Of a DNA stretch of 64,000 nucleotides, positions 24,385 through 35,000 are shown in pieces. The notes under the pieces were generated by a model. That model was not told where the DNA came from. It did no database searches and worked only from the letters and a program-made list of their open reading frames with translations. The stretch covers positions 753,657-817,656 of the forward strand of contig RPFO01000774.1 of the NCBI GenBank assembly GCA_009746045.1, given 5' to 3'. The first letter of the stretch is position 1, and every line of letters begins with the position of its first letter. The position numbers and the translations under genes were made by a program. Source of the stretch: Mesostigma viride. Its lineage: Eukaryota; Streptophyta; Mesostigmatophyceae; Mesostigmatales; Mesostigmataceae.

Positions 24385-27300
24385 TCAACATCATCAACAG
24401 GTGCCCATTGTCCACCGCGGTCTGCGGGAGCGCGGCACCGACGTGAAGAAGAAAGCGGCGGCCATCGTGGGCAACATGTGCTCCCTGGTCTCGGATGCGC
24501 GCGACATGCTGCCCTACCTCGACATGCTGCTGCCGGAGCTCAAGAAGGTGTGTGTGGGGTGCCTTCAGATATAGGATGGAGGGGAGGGGTGGGGGGGAGT
24601 GTCATTCTGCCAGAGCTCAAGAAGGTGAGGGGGGTGCTTATACATATGGGAAGAAGGGGGGTGGGGGCTTAAGTGTCATGCTGCCATTTCTCAAGAAGGT
24701 GAGAAAGGGTGCAGTGCTCATACATATAAACCGGGTGGGGGGGTGGGGGGGCGGGGGGGGCGAATGCCATGTTGCCAGATCTTGAGAAGGTGAGGAGGGG
24801 ACTGAATGCTCCTTGGCTAGGAAACGGGGTCGGGGAAGGCGTGCAATGGTTAAGGGCTTACAAACTCAAGGGAGGATAAATAAAATCGTACAAACTGGAG
24901 GGATCTTGATACCAAAAGGGGGGGGGGGGGGGGGGGGGATGAGTCCCACACAAAGGAGTGAGGAGGGGGAGGAGTATTTTGCTTTTCAATGGAAGAAGAG
25001 GCAGGCGCATGGGCAGGGGCGGGGGGGGGGGAGGTCAGGGGGGCGAGCAAGGGGGGGGCGAGCAATTTGGGGGAGGAGGGGGGAGGGAGAAGGGGAAACA
25101 AATTTTTTAGACAATTCGTGAGAGGGAGTACCCGGTTTCCTGCGTAAGAGGTTGCCAATCGTGCTTCAACTGGTGGGGGAGGGGCCTGCTCCAGGCATCA
25201 TCTTTTCTTCTCGGAAGTTGATGTCTTGCAGCACAATGCCCCGCCTACTGCATTTCTAAAAAAGTGCCCACTATAGGTAACCGTTCCAGGCGTGAAGGTG
25301 GCAACAACACAAGCATTGAGGTCATATATGGCTGCACGAAATGTCGTGGGCGGTGCGGCTGGAGTTCCCACCAAATAAAACCTTCCGTCATGTGGTCCTG
25401 CCCTGCCATGGGGGGTGCTGCCCCCTGCCCCCAAACCGCTCCCCCCCCCCCCCCCCCCCCCCCCGATCCCCACCCTGCTTGTGGTTTATGCTGCTCCCCG
25501 CCCCCACCGACCGCCGCGCCCCAGGTGCTGCTGGACCCCATCCCCGAGGCGCGCGCCGTTGCGGCCAAGTCGCTGGGCGCGCTCATTCAGGGCATGGGTG
25601 AGGACAGCTTCCGCGACCTGGTTCCCTGGCTGCTGGAGACGCTCAAGTCCGACGCCAGCAGCGTGGAGCGGTCAGGTGCTGCGCAGGTGAGGGAGGCAGG
25701 GAAGCACGGGCAGGGGGGGGGGGCTGCTCTGGGGGGGTGTAAGGTAACGGCACCACCTAGGCTCGCCCTTAACTGCAAGACTCCTGGTGAGAGCAAGACT
25801 GGGCCAATACTAACTTTCAGCACAGATTGTGAACGCCTGATATGAGCTCTACTTGGGGAAAATATCACTAGGACCACCCGAGCAACATCTCGTGGTCGAG
25901 GGGGGAGGTCAGGTGGCCAAGTTCTGTCTTAGGCACAGGGGGGGGTTATGGCTATTTACAGGTGGGATGGATCCGTTCAGGTTACCCGGCCTGCCAGCAT
26001 TCGTAGACACGCAGTACGTGATGATGGTCCAACGATGACCGTTCGACAGACCCTGGTTCCTTGCACAGGACAAATGCTCATGCCATGATCACCGTGGCAT
26101 AGTGCCATAGTGACTTAGAGTGACCTGAGGTGCAGACCTCCAAGAACCCTCAAACCGCTATACCTCCACCAAAGTTCCATGAATTACAAAAAGCTTGTGG
26201 CTGAGATGTGCATAAAGCCACGTGCTGCACCTTACTTTGACATTTTTGCTCAGGTTTTGCGCCACTTTTTCACGGAAAACAACCCAGGTGGTGGAAGGGG
26301 GGCGGGGAGATGTGTGCCAAAGGCATGCCTGCGCCTAAGACATGCCCCTACCTTACCGACGAAATAAAGCCTGCGTAACGTGAAGAGTAGTACTGATAGT
26401 TTTAGTCCTGGCGCCAACTTCCCGAATCATGGCGAGCATGATGGGGAAGCGACCCGAGTGTATGCTCTCGCAACGAGACGGGTTGGGCCCGCTGTGCTCA
26501 AGCACCGCTACTTGTACGCAACCCATGTCCTGAGTGCCGCTGCTCACGCACGTCCCTCGCTTACTGCTGTCAACCCATGTCCTGAGTGCCGCTGCTCATG
26601 CACGTCCCTCGCTTACTGCTGTCAACCCGTGTCCTGAGTGCCGCTGCTCATGCACGTCCCTCGCTTACTGCTGTCAACCCGTGTCCTGAGTGCCGCTGCT
26701 CATGCACGTCCCTCGCTTACTGCTGTCAACCCGTGTCCTGAGTGCCGCTTCTCATGCACGTCCCTCGCTTACTGCTGTTTCTCAAATGGGGGGGGGGGGG
26801 GGGCGTGCCTATAGGGATCCCCGCTCCTGTCCCCCATCGTGCGTCCTTCGATACCCCCACTCCGTCCCCCTCTGATCACGCCTGCTCACGCTCCGCTACC
26901 ACGGCCTCTGTGTGTGTGTGTTCATGCGTGCGTCCCTGGTGTATGCGTTCCTGTACACATGTTCCTGTGTGTGTGTATGTATGTGTGTTTCTGCATGTTT
27001 CTGTGTGTCCCTGTGTGTGTTGCGTGCGTGCTCTGATGCGTTGCCTCGCTTGTACGCTCGCATGCCATCCCATGTATGCCTGCTCGCATGCCTTGCCTCG
27101 TGTCGGTGCACGCGGATACTGTATTGTGTGCCCATGCGAACGAGCGTGCAGGGCCTGAGCGAGGTGTTTGCCGCGCTGGGCAACGCCCACTTTGAGGCAC
27201 TGCTGCCTGACATTCTGGACAACTGCCGCAGCGCCAAGCCGCATGTGCGCGAGGGCTACGTGGGCCTCTTCAAGTACCTCCCACTCTCTTTCCGCGACCA

Positions 27301-29940
27301 GTTCGAGCCGCACCTCACCAAAGTGCTGCCCTCCATCATCAACTGTGCGTGCGCGCGGCCATGCAATGCTGTGCCAGGAATCCCTAGCGCCAGCACTCTG
27401 TCTTTGCCTGGGACCCGAAACGTGGTAGGGCCTGCAGGGAAACGGGGCACGCGGGGTGCAGGGCTGGGCGATGCACGCTTCATTCAAGGCCTGGACTTGG
27501 TCCGCTGCATTTCCTGTAGATCCTGAAAGTTGTGGGGCATGCGAGGGTGCAGGCGTTCCCACGTCGACCTTATTTCTTACGCCTTCTCCTCCCCCTCCCT
27601 CCCCTGTCCCCCTCCGCTTCCCCTTCATGTTTTCCTCTGCCTCCCTCTTCCCCTCCTCATTTCCGTCTTGTTTCCTTCTTGTTTCTTCCTTTCCCCCTCC
27701 CAGGCCTTGCGGACGAGAGCGAGTTGGTGCGTGATGCCTCGCTCAAGGCCGGCCACGTGATCGTGGAGTTGTACGGGAAGAGCAGCCTCACGTTGCTGCT
27801 GCCTGCCGTGGAGGCCGGCGTTGCCAGTGACAAGTGGCGCATCCGGCACAGCTCGGTGGAGCTGCTGGGGGAGCTGCTCTTCAACATCGCGGGTGGGTGG
27901 CAAGCCGCTGCTGGAGGAAATCCGCTTTTTGAAACATGTGTCACTTTATCCTGTTCATTCCATGTATCTTCTCTCAGGAGTCAAGTCTTCCTGCCGTGTT
28001 CGTACCGTGTCCGTGTTTTCCCTGACCTTCATTACCGCTCTCTAGGGTTAATGCTCCGTGGTTCCCCAACGGGACTGTGTGGCCAATTAATTAGATTTTA
28101 ACCCTCTGTCTCCCCTTGACGTCCCCACCCTTGTATCAGAACGCCCTGCCCCTCTTACCAGCCCACCCTCCTCGCCCCTTCCCCGTGTTCTCTGTATCTT
28201 TGGCCAGGCACGTCCGGCAAGATCCAGCACGAGGGCGGCAGCGACGACGAGGGGGCGAGCACCGAGGTCCACGGCCGCGCGATCCTGGAGACGCTCGGCC
28301 TGGCCAAGCGCAACGAGCTGCTGGCCACTCTCTACATGTGCCGCTCGGACACCAGCCTCAACGTGCGGCAGTCGGCGCTGCAGGTGAGGAAATAGGGGGG
28401 TGGCATGTCAAGCTGTGGGGGTGGGGGGTGGGGGGGAAGGGAACCGGCTGAAGGTGGTGCAGATGGGGGGGTGGGGTATGGCATAGCAGATACCGTGGGG
28501 AAGGGAGGGGAGGGGGAGAGACCCTGCAGGTGAGGGAACGGGCCAGGGAATGCCGGGCGGGAGGGGAACGGGGGAGGTGGGGAGAAGGAAACATGCAGCC
28601 TGTGAGGGCGCCAGTGTGGGGAGGCATCAATCCTTGATCGTACACGTTGAACCTCTTCCGGTGGCATGTCCACCCCTTCACAACCGCATACATAACGCAC
28701 ACCACTTTTGCCCCCATCACGCTCTTACTAATCATTCCCCACCCCCATAGCACGCTCTCTAGCTAAGCCCTGCCCCCATCGCACGCTCTCTAGCTAACCT
28801 CTGACCCAATAGAGCGCTCTCTAATCATTCCTACCCCCATAGAGCGCTCTCTAATCATTCCTACCCCCATAGCGCGCTCTCTAATCATTCCTACCCCCAT
28901 AGCACGCTCTAATGAATCCCTGCCCCTGTCGCATGTCTGTTTGTTGTCCCGGGCTATTATTACAACTGCCCCTGTCCCATACCTGTTTGCTGTCCCCCAG
29001 GTGTGGAAGTCCATTGTCGCCAACACGCCGCGCACGCTCAAGGAGATCCTGCCCGTCCTAATGCGCACCGTTATCGCGTCCCTCGCCGCCGAGTCGGAGG
29101 AGCGGCGCCAGTCAGGTGGCCGCTGCCTGGGGGAGCTTGTCCGGAAGTTGGGCGACCGCTTCCTGCCGCTCATCATCCCCACGCTGCGGGTGGGTTGGAT
29201 CAGGGGGAAGGGAAGGGAGGGGGGCGGGGGGGGGGAGAAGAGTGCCGTGAGGGGGGGGGGGGGCATATTCAGAGAGGGGGGGGGGGCACGTGAGATTAGG
29301 ATTAGGCATGTGGATCAGGCAAGCCCTAGTGCCCCACTGTGCTGGCCCAACAGGCAACCTGAGTCCAGCAGGTGCGGACTGTGGGTCCTTTCCATTGCAC
29401 TCCGCCCACTGGCTGCTTGTGCTCATCTTGGTTCGTGGGTGCTGGGTGTCTGTGCCTGCGTGCACGCGTCTGCTTGCATGGGATGGGCAATATGCATGGG
29501 ATGGGCCATGCTTGCATCTGCGAGAGGCTCCTCGGCGAGCATGTGACAAGTGCGCATGTTTAGCATGCACGCTTGATCATGTTTAGCATACACGCTTGAT
29601 CATGTGCGTCGTGCTTATTTTTATTTCCGTGCACGTGGATGTGGCATGCACTCATGCGCACGGGTCCGCAGGAGGGCCTGCAAGACGCCAACGACTTCAC
29701 GCGCCAGGGCGTGTGCAATGGCCTCAACGAGGTCATCTCCAGCGCGGCCAAGCAGCAGATCGAGGCGTTCCTGCCCGAGCTGGTGCCCACCATCCAGTCG
29801 GCGCTGTGCGACCGGTGAGTGCGTCGTCCCCTGGCACGCAATCGCAGCACTGTGGCTGATCTGCCCTCTACCCTTAGCACACGCACCGCTGCAAGGGGGG
29901 ATTGTTGGCCCACCACACACAATCGTGCACATGGGCAATG

Positions 29941-29982
<42 letters not shown>

Positions 29983-32709
29983 GCAGGCCCGCACAAACAC
30001 CTTGCGTGGTAGGGAATGGGTCGCATGCACAGACCCACCCCTACGAAGACCAAGGAATGGGTCGCATGCACAGACCCGCCCCTACCAAGACCAAGGAATG
30101 GGTCGCATGCACAGACCCACCCCTACCAAGACCAAGGAATGGGTCGCATGCACAGACCCACCCCTACCAAGACCAAGGAATGGGTCGCATGCACAGACCC
30201 ACCCCTACCAAGACCAAGGAATGGGTTGCATGCACAGACCCACCCCTACCAAGACCAAGGAATGGGTCGCATGCACAGACCCACCCCTACCAAGACCAAG
30301 GAATGGGTCGCATGCACAGACCCACCCCTACCAAGACCAAGGAATGGGTCGCATTCACAGACCCACCCCTACCAAGACGGAGCCTTGCAACCGCAGCTTA
30401 ACGAAAAAACGGGCCACTGCACCCTGGCCCTTGCGTGGTTAAGGCTGTCTTGCCACGTTAGCATGTGTTTGTCTGTAGCAGCCAATGATGTATTGTTTAA
30501 GATTTTACATCAGACAGACGTTTGTGAGTATCACATACCAGTAATGATTTGAAGCAACATCCGTGTATGGGCTTACTGTGCCCCCTCCTCTCGCTGGCCC
30601 CGTCCCTCATTGTTCTGCTGGCCGCTCTTGTTATTGGCCCGCGTCGGTGCTGGCTCTTCAATACCTCCCCGATCGCCACCACCCGGTGCCCCCTGCGCTT
30701 GCCTCCCTGCCAGGTCTCCTGCGGTGCGCGTGGCGGCCGCCCAGTCCTTTGCCGTCCTGCAGCGGTCCAGCGGCATGGAGGTGGTGGACGCGGTCGTCCC
30801 GAACATGCTCTCGGCGCTGCGTGACACCTCCGTGTCGGCGTACGCGCTGGACGGGCTAAAGCAGATCCTATCGCTGCGCTCAGCGCTGGTGCTGCCGCGT
30901 GTGTTGCCGCAGCTGCTCGCGACGCCCATCACGTGCGTGCCGTGCGCCAGTGCATTGATATTAGTAACAAGAACAAGAGTCAACCTTGTCCTCATCCCAT
31001 GCCCATGCCGCCCATCACGTGCGTGCCGTGCGTTAGTATTGGCAGTATTCTTCAAGTATTGAAGTGATCAAGTCTAGAAGTGATCGTCCTCACTGCCAAT
31101 GTTATGCTCGCACAACCCATCGTGTGGGGGGGGGCCTTGTGCAGGTCTAGCAGGAATAGTAGCTGCTAAATACTGCCGTCATTATCATAAGCTGCGACAT
31201 GACTGCGCCACCCATCACGCACATGCGGCTCCTCGTGCATGAGTAGTACTAACCGTGAATGGAATGACCATATGCCAGTCATCACTACCACCCATGCTGT
31301 GCCCACGCCAGCCCTGGCGTGCAGTGAGGTTGATTGTCCCAGCGGAACGTAGGAATTGTTTGGCACGTTTGATATGAGTCATCGTAGCAAGTCTGTACCT
31401 TGCCTGACACCCTATTAACGTATTTGCTTGGGAGCAACGGTCGATGTGATTTGCCTCCCATCTGCGCGTGTTTTTCCATCCCTTTGGCGCATGCCTCGGC
31501 TTGCCCTTCCTTCCCCCCCCCCCCCCCCCTGGGCCGCAACATTCCACCCACCCACCCATCCACCCACCCACCCACCCACCCGCCCGCCCGCCCGCCCGTC
31601 CGCCCGTCCACACACCCACCCACCCACCCCACACACCAACAAACAACAAACCACCCCTCCCGTCCCACAGCGCGTTCAACGCACGTGCCATCGCGGCTCT
31701 CGCGGATGTGGCCGCGCCCTCCCTCCAGATGCAGCTTTCCTCGGTGCTGCCGCCCCTCATCGAGGCGATGGGATCCGAGGACGCACAGGTGGCAGCGGCG
31801 GCGCGGGAGGCGGCGGAGGCGGTGGTCGCTTGCGTGCAAGAGGAAGGGCTGCACCTGCTGGTGCAGGAGCTGGTCAAGGGGCTGGGGGATACATCTGCCA
31901 GCACACGGCGGGGTTGTGCGCACCTGCTGGGGTACTTGTACCAGAGCGTGAAGCTGGCGGATGCGTTGGAGGAGCAGCTCACGGGCGTGGTGCAGAACCT
32001 GTTGCTGCTGTTCATCGACCCTGTGCAGATGGTGATCGAGGTGGGCGGATCACTAGGCTTTTCGTCATGGTGCTGATTTTTTCATCACTAGAGCAGTGTT
32101 CATATAACACTGTGGTCATCGCGGCGGGCAGATGACTATGTTTTGTTTTGTGGACAGGTACGTGTTGTATTTAAAAAGTCCTCATCAAGGTGGTCGGGTC
32201 ATGTTTTGTAACAGCAGGCCTCATGGGGGGGGGATGGTGCCCTTGTGTACTGAGTACCTGTGCAAGTAAGAAAATGTACTGATCTAGAGTACCTGTGCAA
32301 GTAAGAATAAGTACTGATCTAGAGTACCTGTGCAAGTAAGAATAAGTACTGATCTAGAGTACCTGTGCAAGTAAGAATAAGTACTGATCTACGGTACCTG
32401 TGCAAGTAAGAATATGTACTGATCTAGAGTACCTGTGCAAGTAAGAATAAGTACTGATCTAGAGTACCTGTGCAAGTAAGAATAAGTACTGATCTAGAGT
32501 ACCTGTGCAAGGAAGAATAAGTACTGATCTAGAGTACCTGTGCAAGGAAGAATAAGTACTGATCTAGAGTACCTGTGCAAGTAAGAATAAGTACTGATCT
32601 AGAGTACCTGTGCAAGTAAGAATAAGTACTGATCTAGTCACTATTCATCGTCCCGCTCGATGTCGAACACCCTGCCTCACTTGAAATGATGTCTGCTCTT
32701 CTGTCCTCC

Positions 32710-32755
<46 letters not shown>

Positions 32756-35000
32756 ACCCGCGCGTACCGCACATTCCCTCCCTCTCTTACGCACATGCCA
32801 CATGAATGCCCCGCCTTGCCCCACACACATATCACCCCTACTCCGGCCCCAAACCCATGCGACACCCCCACTCCCACCCACACCTCTCATCCTCACCTTC
32901 TCACCCCCCTATCCCCCACCTGCCCACACCTTCCCTGGCCACCAGGCGGCATGGGCTGCGCTTGGCCACGTGATGGCCACCGTGCCGGAGGTCGACGGCG
33001 TGCAGCACGTGCGCATGGTGGTGGACGCTGTCGACACGGTGATCGAGCGGCAGCGGCGCAAGCGACTGGGGGGGGAGCTGCTCATTCCTGGCTTCTGCCT
33101 GCCCAAGTCGCTCGCGCCGGTACTCCCTGTCTACAAGGCGGGCCTCATGAGCGGGTCGGCTGAGCTGAGGGAACTTGCGGCGGATGGCCTGGCGCGGTTG
33201 ATGTCGGTGTCGGCCGAGGCGTCCATCTCGCCGTTTGTGATTAACATCAATGGCGCGCTCATCAAGGTCATCGGAGACCGCTTCCCATGGCAGGTGTGTG
33301 ATTAAGGAGCAAAGGGCAACACGTGGGGGGCGGGGGGGGGGGGGGGGGGGGGCAGCGGGGCATGGGGTCAAATGGCAGGAGCTGTGAACCCCATGAGCAG
33401 GAGCTGTGAAAAATATGTTCTGACAGTTGGCTGCATCCCATGGCAGGCAGGCGGCGCGCGGCTGGAACAAAAGGAGCCGACCCCTTCGAACGAGGGGCGC
33501 CATTCGCAAAACCTAGGTGAACTTGTTGTGTCCAATCTTTCCCTTTACCGAGGGGGATGGCAGACACTCGTTGGCGGTTATGGAGCGGGAAGGGGGAGGA
33601 GGCTGTGCTGCTTGGCATGCCACATAAGGCCTCTGTTCAACCCGATTTCCTATTTATGTCACCTAAGTGACTCTTACTTTTATGTCATTCATGCTGGTTA
33701 GATGGTGCCAATGTGGCTGCCTCCTCTCTTACCCACGCACCGCATCCATGCACACACGGCCGTCGAATCGCCCATCCCCCCCCCCCCCCTGCCGCCTTCT
33801 TCCTTTCGTTTTCTCCTCTCTGTCCTCCCCCACCCCACCCCACCCCACACCCTATTCCAGGTCAAGCTGGCCATCCTGGGTGCGCTCGAGGTGACCATCC
33901 GCAAAGGCGGCGCCGCCATCAAGCCCTTTGTGTCCATCCTGCAGACCACATTCACCAAGTGCCTCTTCGACGGCGTGCGCAACGTGCGCGACAAGGCTGC
34001 CAAGAACCTGGGAAAGCTCATGCGCATCAACCCGAGGGTGGACCCTGTCGTAGATAGCCTCCTCACGGGGGTCAAGGCCCCGGCGAACGCGGGCGGCCCC
34101 AACGATGCCCACCTGCTGGCACTCGAGGGCGTGGTCACGTATGCTGGCGAACGCGTCTCAGCCCCCGTGCTGGCCAAGGTGCAGCAGCTCTGCCTCTCCC
34201 TGCTGCCATCCGAGGAAGAGTTCCAGCGCCGCACTGCCGCGCGCACGCTTGGCAGCCTCATGCGGCTGGTGGACGCGGGAGCCGAGTCCGGGGCATCCCC
34301 GGCGGATGGTGTCCCCTTCCCCCAGCTACGCCAGCTCATCAAGTCGGCGTGCGCGATCCGACCCGATGCACCGGAGGCACAGAACTGGCTGGCGAGGCAC
34401 GGCGCCGCGCTGACCCTGGCCGCTGCGATGAAGCAGGTCCCTGCGCGTATCACCAGGGACGCGGCGCTGCTCTCCTTGTGCGTCGCCGTGATCAAGTCGG
34501 AGGCCAAGGACGACAATGTGCCCGTACGGGAGGCATGCCTAAAGTCCGCCCGCCGGTTGATCATCAGCCAGCTGCGGGCAGGGGCAGCAGGGGCAGCGGC
34601 GGGGGCAGATGCCAGTGATGGGGGCAACACGCCCCCTCCCCCTTCCTCTCTCACAGATCTGCTGCCCACGCTGGTGGTGAAACTCGGGGATGATGCGAGC
34701 TCGGTTCGCCAAAAGGCACTCAGCTGCCTCAAGAACATTGCCAAGTCGTGGCCGGGCGTGCTGGCACCCTCGTATGCGACCGTGGTGCCCCCCATGGCCG
34801 AGTGTATCAAGGACAAGGCGGCCGCGGTGCGCGTGACAGCGGATCGTGCTCTCTTCCACGCCCTGCAGGTTAGCCGCGGGGGCGAGCACGCGCAGGCGCT
34901 GCTGATCCCTAATGATGCGCGCCGGCTGGGCAAACTGCCTGCGCAGAGTGATGACAGCGACATGAGCGACCCGGATGAGAACTGGGCGGACTCATTCTAG
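2341..35000 (+). CDS. GCN1: GCN1, HEAT-repeat activator of the eIF2-alpha kinase GCN2 (31 exons)
   Basis: GCN1 binds ribosomes and the RWD domain of GCN2 and lets uncharged tRNA or stalled ribosomes switch on eIF2-alpha phosphorylation in the cytosol. I joined 31 exons at GT-AG sites: 2341-2729, 3635-3796, 4700-5416, 6163-6363, 7315-7601, 8178-8433, 8996-9178, 9939-10200, 13295-13467, 14153-14449, 15245-15361, 15952-16107, 16948-17067, 17941-18084, 18545-18931, 19664-20037, 21312-21537, 22271-22393, 22950-23006, 23691-23846, 24401-24547, 25525-25686, 27152-27344, 27704-27892, 28208-28383, 29001-29189, 29672-29814, 30714-30932, 31671-32040, 32946-33293, 33861-35000. Every split codon closes, with no stop, giving about 2,690 residues, the usual length for plant GCN1. 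The start codon is unresolved: exon 1 opens in split-codon phase after the acceptor at 2340, and I found no convincing upstream ATG exon. Introns run from 206 bp to 3.1 kb. Assignment rests on remembered plant GCN1 sequence, not a search. Confidence 0.93.
3918..4260 (+). repeat. about 45-bp tandem repeat in GCN1 intron 2
   Basis: Units contain GGAGAAGAAGGTGGACACTT. Three near-identical 45-bp copies (3918-4050) are followed by degenerate ones to about 4260. The GAGAAGAAGGTG core copies the exon 2 end plus splice donor (3788-3800). Confidence 0.85.
10260..12490. repeat. 37-bp minisatellite, about 53 units, in GCN1 intron 8
   Basis: The unit starts TTGTAGGGGTTGGGGGAGGA and ends AAGTGCACTTGACCAAG. 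It is very homogeneous from about 10500 to 12490, with degenerate, variable-length copies before it and a few related units to about 12600. Because 37 is one more than a multiple of three and the minus strand has no stop in any phase, all three minus frames stay open for 770-916 codons. These are artefacts, not genes. Confidence 0.95.
13558..13765 (+). repeat. duplicated 100-bp segment in GCN1 intron 9
   Basis: A segment of about 100 bp (AACGCAAGATTAGGGAAAGC to CTCGGCGTGGTGAATG) occurs twice in tandem with few differences. Each copy contains a donor-like TTGGTGAGTAG that resembles the true exon 9 donor. Confidence 0.85.
14153..18931 (+). CDS. GCN1: GCN1 exons 10-15: central HEAT repeats
   Basis: Six exons encode residues of about 878-1284. 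The exon 10 to exon 11 join (14449 to 15245) keeps frame and reproduces the length of the corresponding plant segment, so no exon is missing although the intron is nearly 800 bp. Exon 14 carries YDMYGHDL, the counterpart of the plant WARYGHDL signature. Exon 15 contains a Pro/Lys-rich insert of about 35 residues not present in plant GCN1 as I recall it, then the conserved [19 protein letters not shown] helix pair. The introns hold a 21-bp minisatellite (17512-17654) and three degenerate copies of a roughly 34-bp unit (18212-18308). Confidence 0.88.
17512..17654. repeat. 21-bp minisatellite (7 units) in GCN1 intron 13
   Basis: The unit ATTCAGTATACCTTGTGGTA (plus T) is repeated seven times almost perfectly. 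Since 21 is divisible by three it yields an open Tyr/Val-rich frame that is not a gene. Confidence 0.95.
18212..18308. repeat. about 34-bp tandem repeat (3 units) in GCN1 intron 14
   Basis: Three degenerate copies of CCCTAGTTCCAGCACACAGG followed by CAGAGACGGACG. Confidence 0.75.
19099..19302. repeat. pentanucleotide satellite CCATG then CCACG in GCN1 intron 15
   Basis: About 11 units of CCATG are followed abruptly by about 29 units of CCACG. All frames are open on both strands because no stop can form; none is a gene. Confidence 0.95.
19664..25686 (+). CDS. GCN1: GCN1 exons 16-22: eEF3-like HEAT core
   Basis: These seven exons encode residues of about 1285-1699, the most conserved part of the family and the part related to the HEAT domain of elongation factor 3. 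Visible landmarks are [16 protein letters not shown] (exon 16), [18 protein letters not shown] (exon 17), [18 protein letters not shown] (exon 18), [11 protein letters not shown] and VGNMCSLV (exon 21), and [15 protein letters not shown] (exon 22). In yeast this region is required for the ribosome and GCN20 interaction. Exon 19 is only 57 bp. Intron 20 ends in a long CAC then CCG triplet tract that runs to within 20 bp of the exon 21 acceptor. Intron 16 is dominated by a 30-bp minisatellite. Confidence 0.92.
20652..21198. repeat. 30-bp minisatellite (about 18 units) in GCN1 intron 16
   Basis: The unit TTGCCTGCTCTCCCTCGCCC plus CACCTTGTCC is repeated with very few substitutions. The 30-bp period keeps several frames open on both strands. 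Confidence 0.95.
24223..24380. repeat. (CAC)n then (CCG)n triplet tract next to the exon 21 acceptor
   Basis: About 43 CAC triplets run into about nine CCG triplets, ending about 20 bp before the acceptor at 24400. It occupies the place of a polypyrimidine tract. Confidence 0.95.
26525..26778. repeat. 52-bp minisatellite (about 5 units) in GCN1 intron 22
   Basis: The unit begins CCTGAGTGCCGCTGCTCATG and continues through CACGTCCCTCGCTTACTGCT. It is followed by a 15-20 base poly-G run and a TG-rich stretch before exon 23. Confidence 0.9.
27152..33293 (+). CDS. GCN1: GCN1 exons 23-30: C-terminal HEAT repeats including the expected GCN2-binding region
   Basis: Eight exons encode residues of about 1700-2308. 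Conserved blocks seen are [19 protein letters not shown] (exons 24-25), [12 protein letters not shown] (exon 25), [16 protein letters not shown] (exon 26), [11 protein letters not shown] (exon 27), TALCDRSP-equivalent SALCDRSP across the 27/28 join, and LCLPKSL-equivalent FCLPKSL plus GDRFPWQ (exon 30). By family knowledge the RWD-binding domain of GCN1 that docks on GCN2 lies in this C-terminal third. All joins close in frame (phases 1, 1, 0, 0, 2, 2, 0 and 0 going through exons 23-30). Introns carry 52-bp, 30-bp, 41-bp and 35-bp minisatellites. Confidence 0.9.
28045..28094 (+). mobile_element. degenerate (TAAT)-tailed element 3' end inside GCN1 intron 24
   Basis: GGGTTAATGCTCCGTGGTTC followed by CCCAACGGGA and AATTAATTAG is closely similar to the element end at 57071-57130. 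It is an old copy with an eroded tail. Confidence 0.6.
28750..28915. repeat. about 30-bp minisatellite in GCN1 intron 25
   Basis: Units carry CATAGAGCGCTCTCTAATCA and TTCCTACCCC. The GAGCGCTC core is palindromic. Confidence 0.85.
30012..30378. repeat. 41-bp minisatellite (about 9 units) in GCN1 intron 27
   Basis: The unit GAATGGGTCGCATGCACAGA plus CCCACCCCTACCAAGACCAAG is repeated about nine times. A (CA)n run at 29942-29979 precedes it. Confidence 0.95.
32258..32637. repeat. 35-bp minisatellite (about 11 units) in GCN1 intron 29
   Basis: The unit AGTACCTGTGCAAGTAAGAA plus TAAGTACTGATCTAG is nearly invariant. Every unit holds a GCAAGTAAGA donor-like motif. A (CA)n run lies at 32714-32752. 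Confidence 0.95.
33861..35000 (+). CDS. GCN1: GCN1 exon 31: C-terminal exon with acidic tail and stop
   Basis: The last exon is the largest (380 codons including TAG at 34998-35000) and intronless where plants have many exons. It begins directly after CTATTCCAG with [10 protein letters not shown], the expected continuation of the WQ that ends exon 30. It contains the QTTFTKCL and [10 protein letters not shown] landmarks of the family. An Ala/Gly-rich loop of about 20 residues sits near residue 245 of the exon. The protein ends in an acidic Ser/Asp tail ([12 protein letters not shown]), the counterpart of the acidic tail of plant GCN1. Confidence 0.93.
   Translation, partial: VKLAILGALEVTIRKGGAAIKPFVSILQTTFTKCLFDGVRNVRDKAAKNLGKLMRINPRVDPVVDSLLTGVKAPANAGGPNDAHLLALEGVVTYAGERVSAPVLAKVQQLCLSLLPSEEEFQRRTAARTLGSLMRLVDAGAESGASPADGVPFPQLRQLIKSACAIRPDAPEAQNWLARHGAALTLAAAMKQVPARITRDAALLSLCVAVIKSEAKDDNVPVREACLKSARRLIISQLRAGAAGAAAGADASDGGNTPPPPSSLTDLLPTLVVKLGDDASSVRQKALSCLKNIAKSWPGVLAPSYATVVPPMAECIKDKAAAVRVTADRALFHALQVSRGGEHAQALLIPNDARRLGKLPAQSDDSDMSDPDENWADSF

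Noticed and set aside
24116-24574. A poly-His / poly-Pro / poly-Thr protein
   Set aside because: It is the intronic CAC triplet tract read in three frames, spliced out before exon 21.
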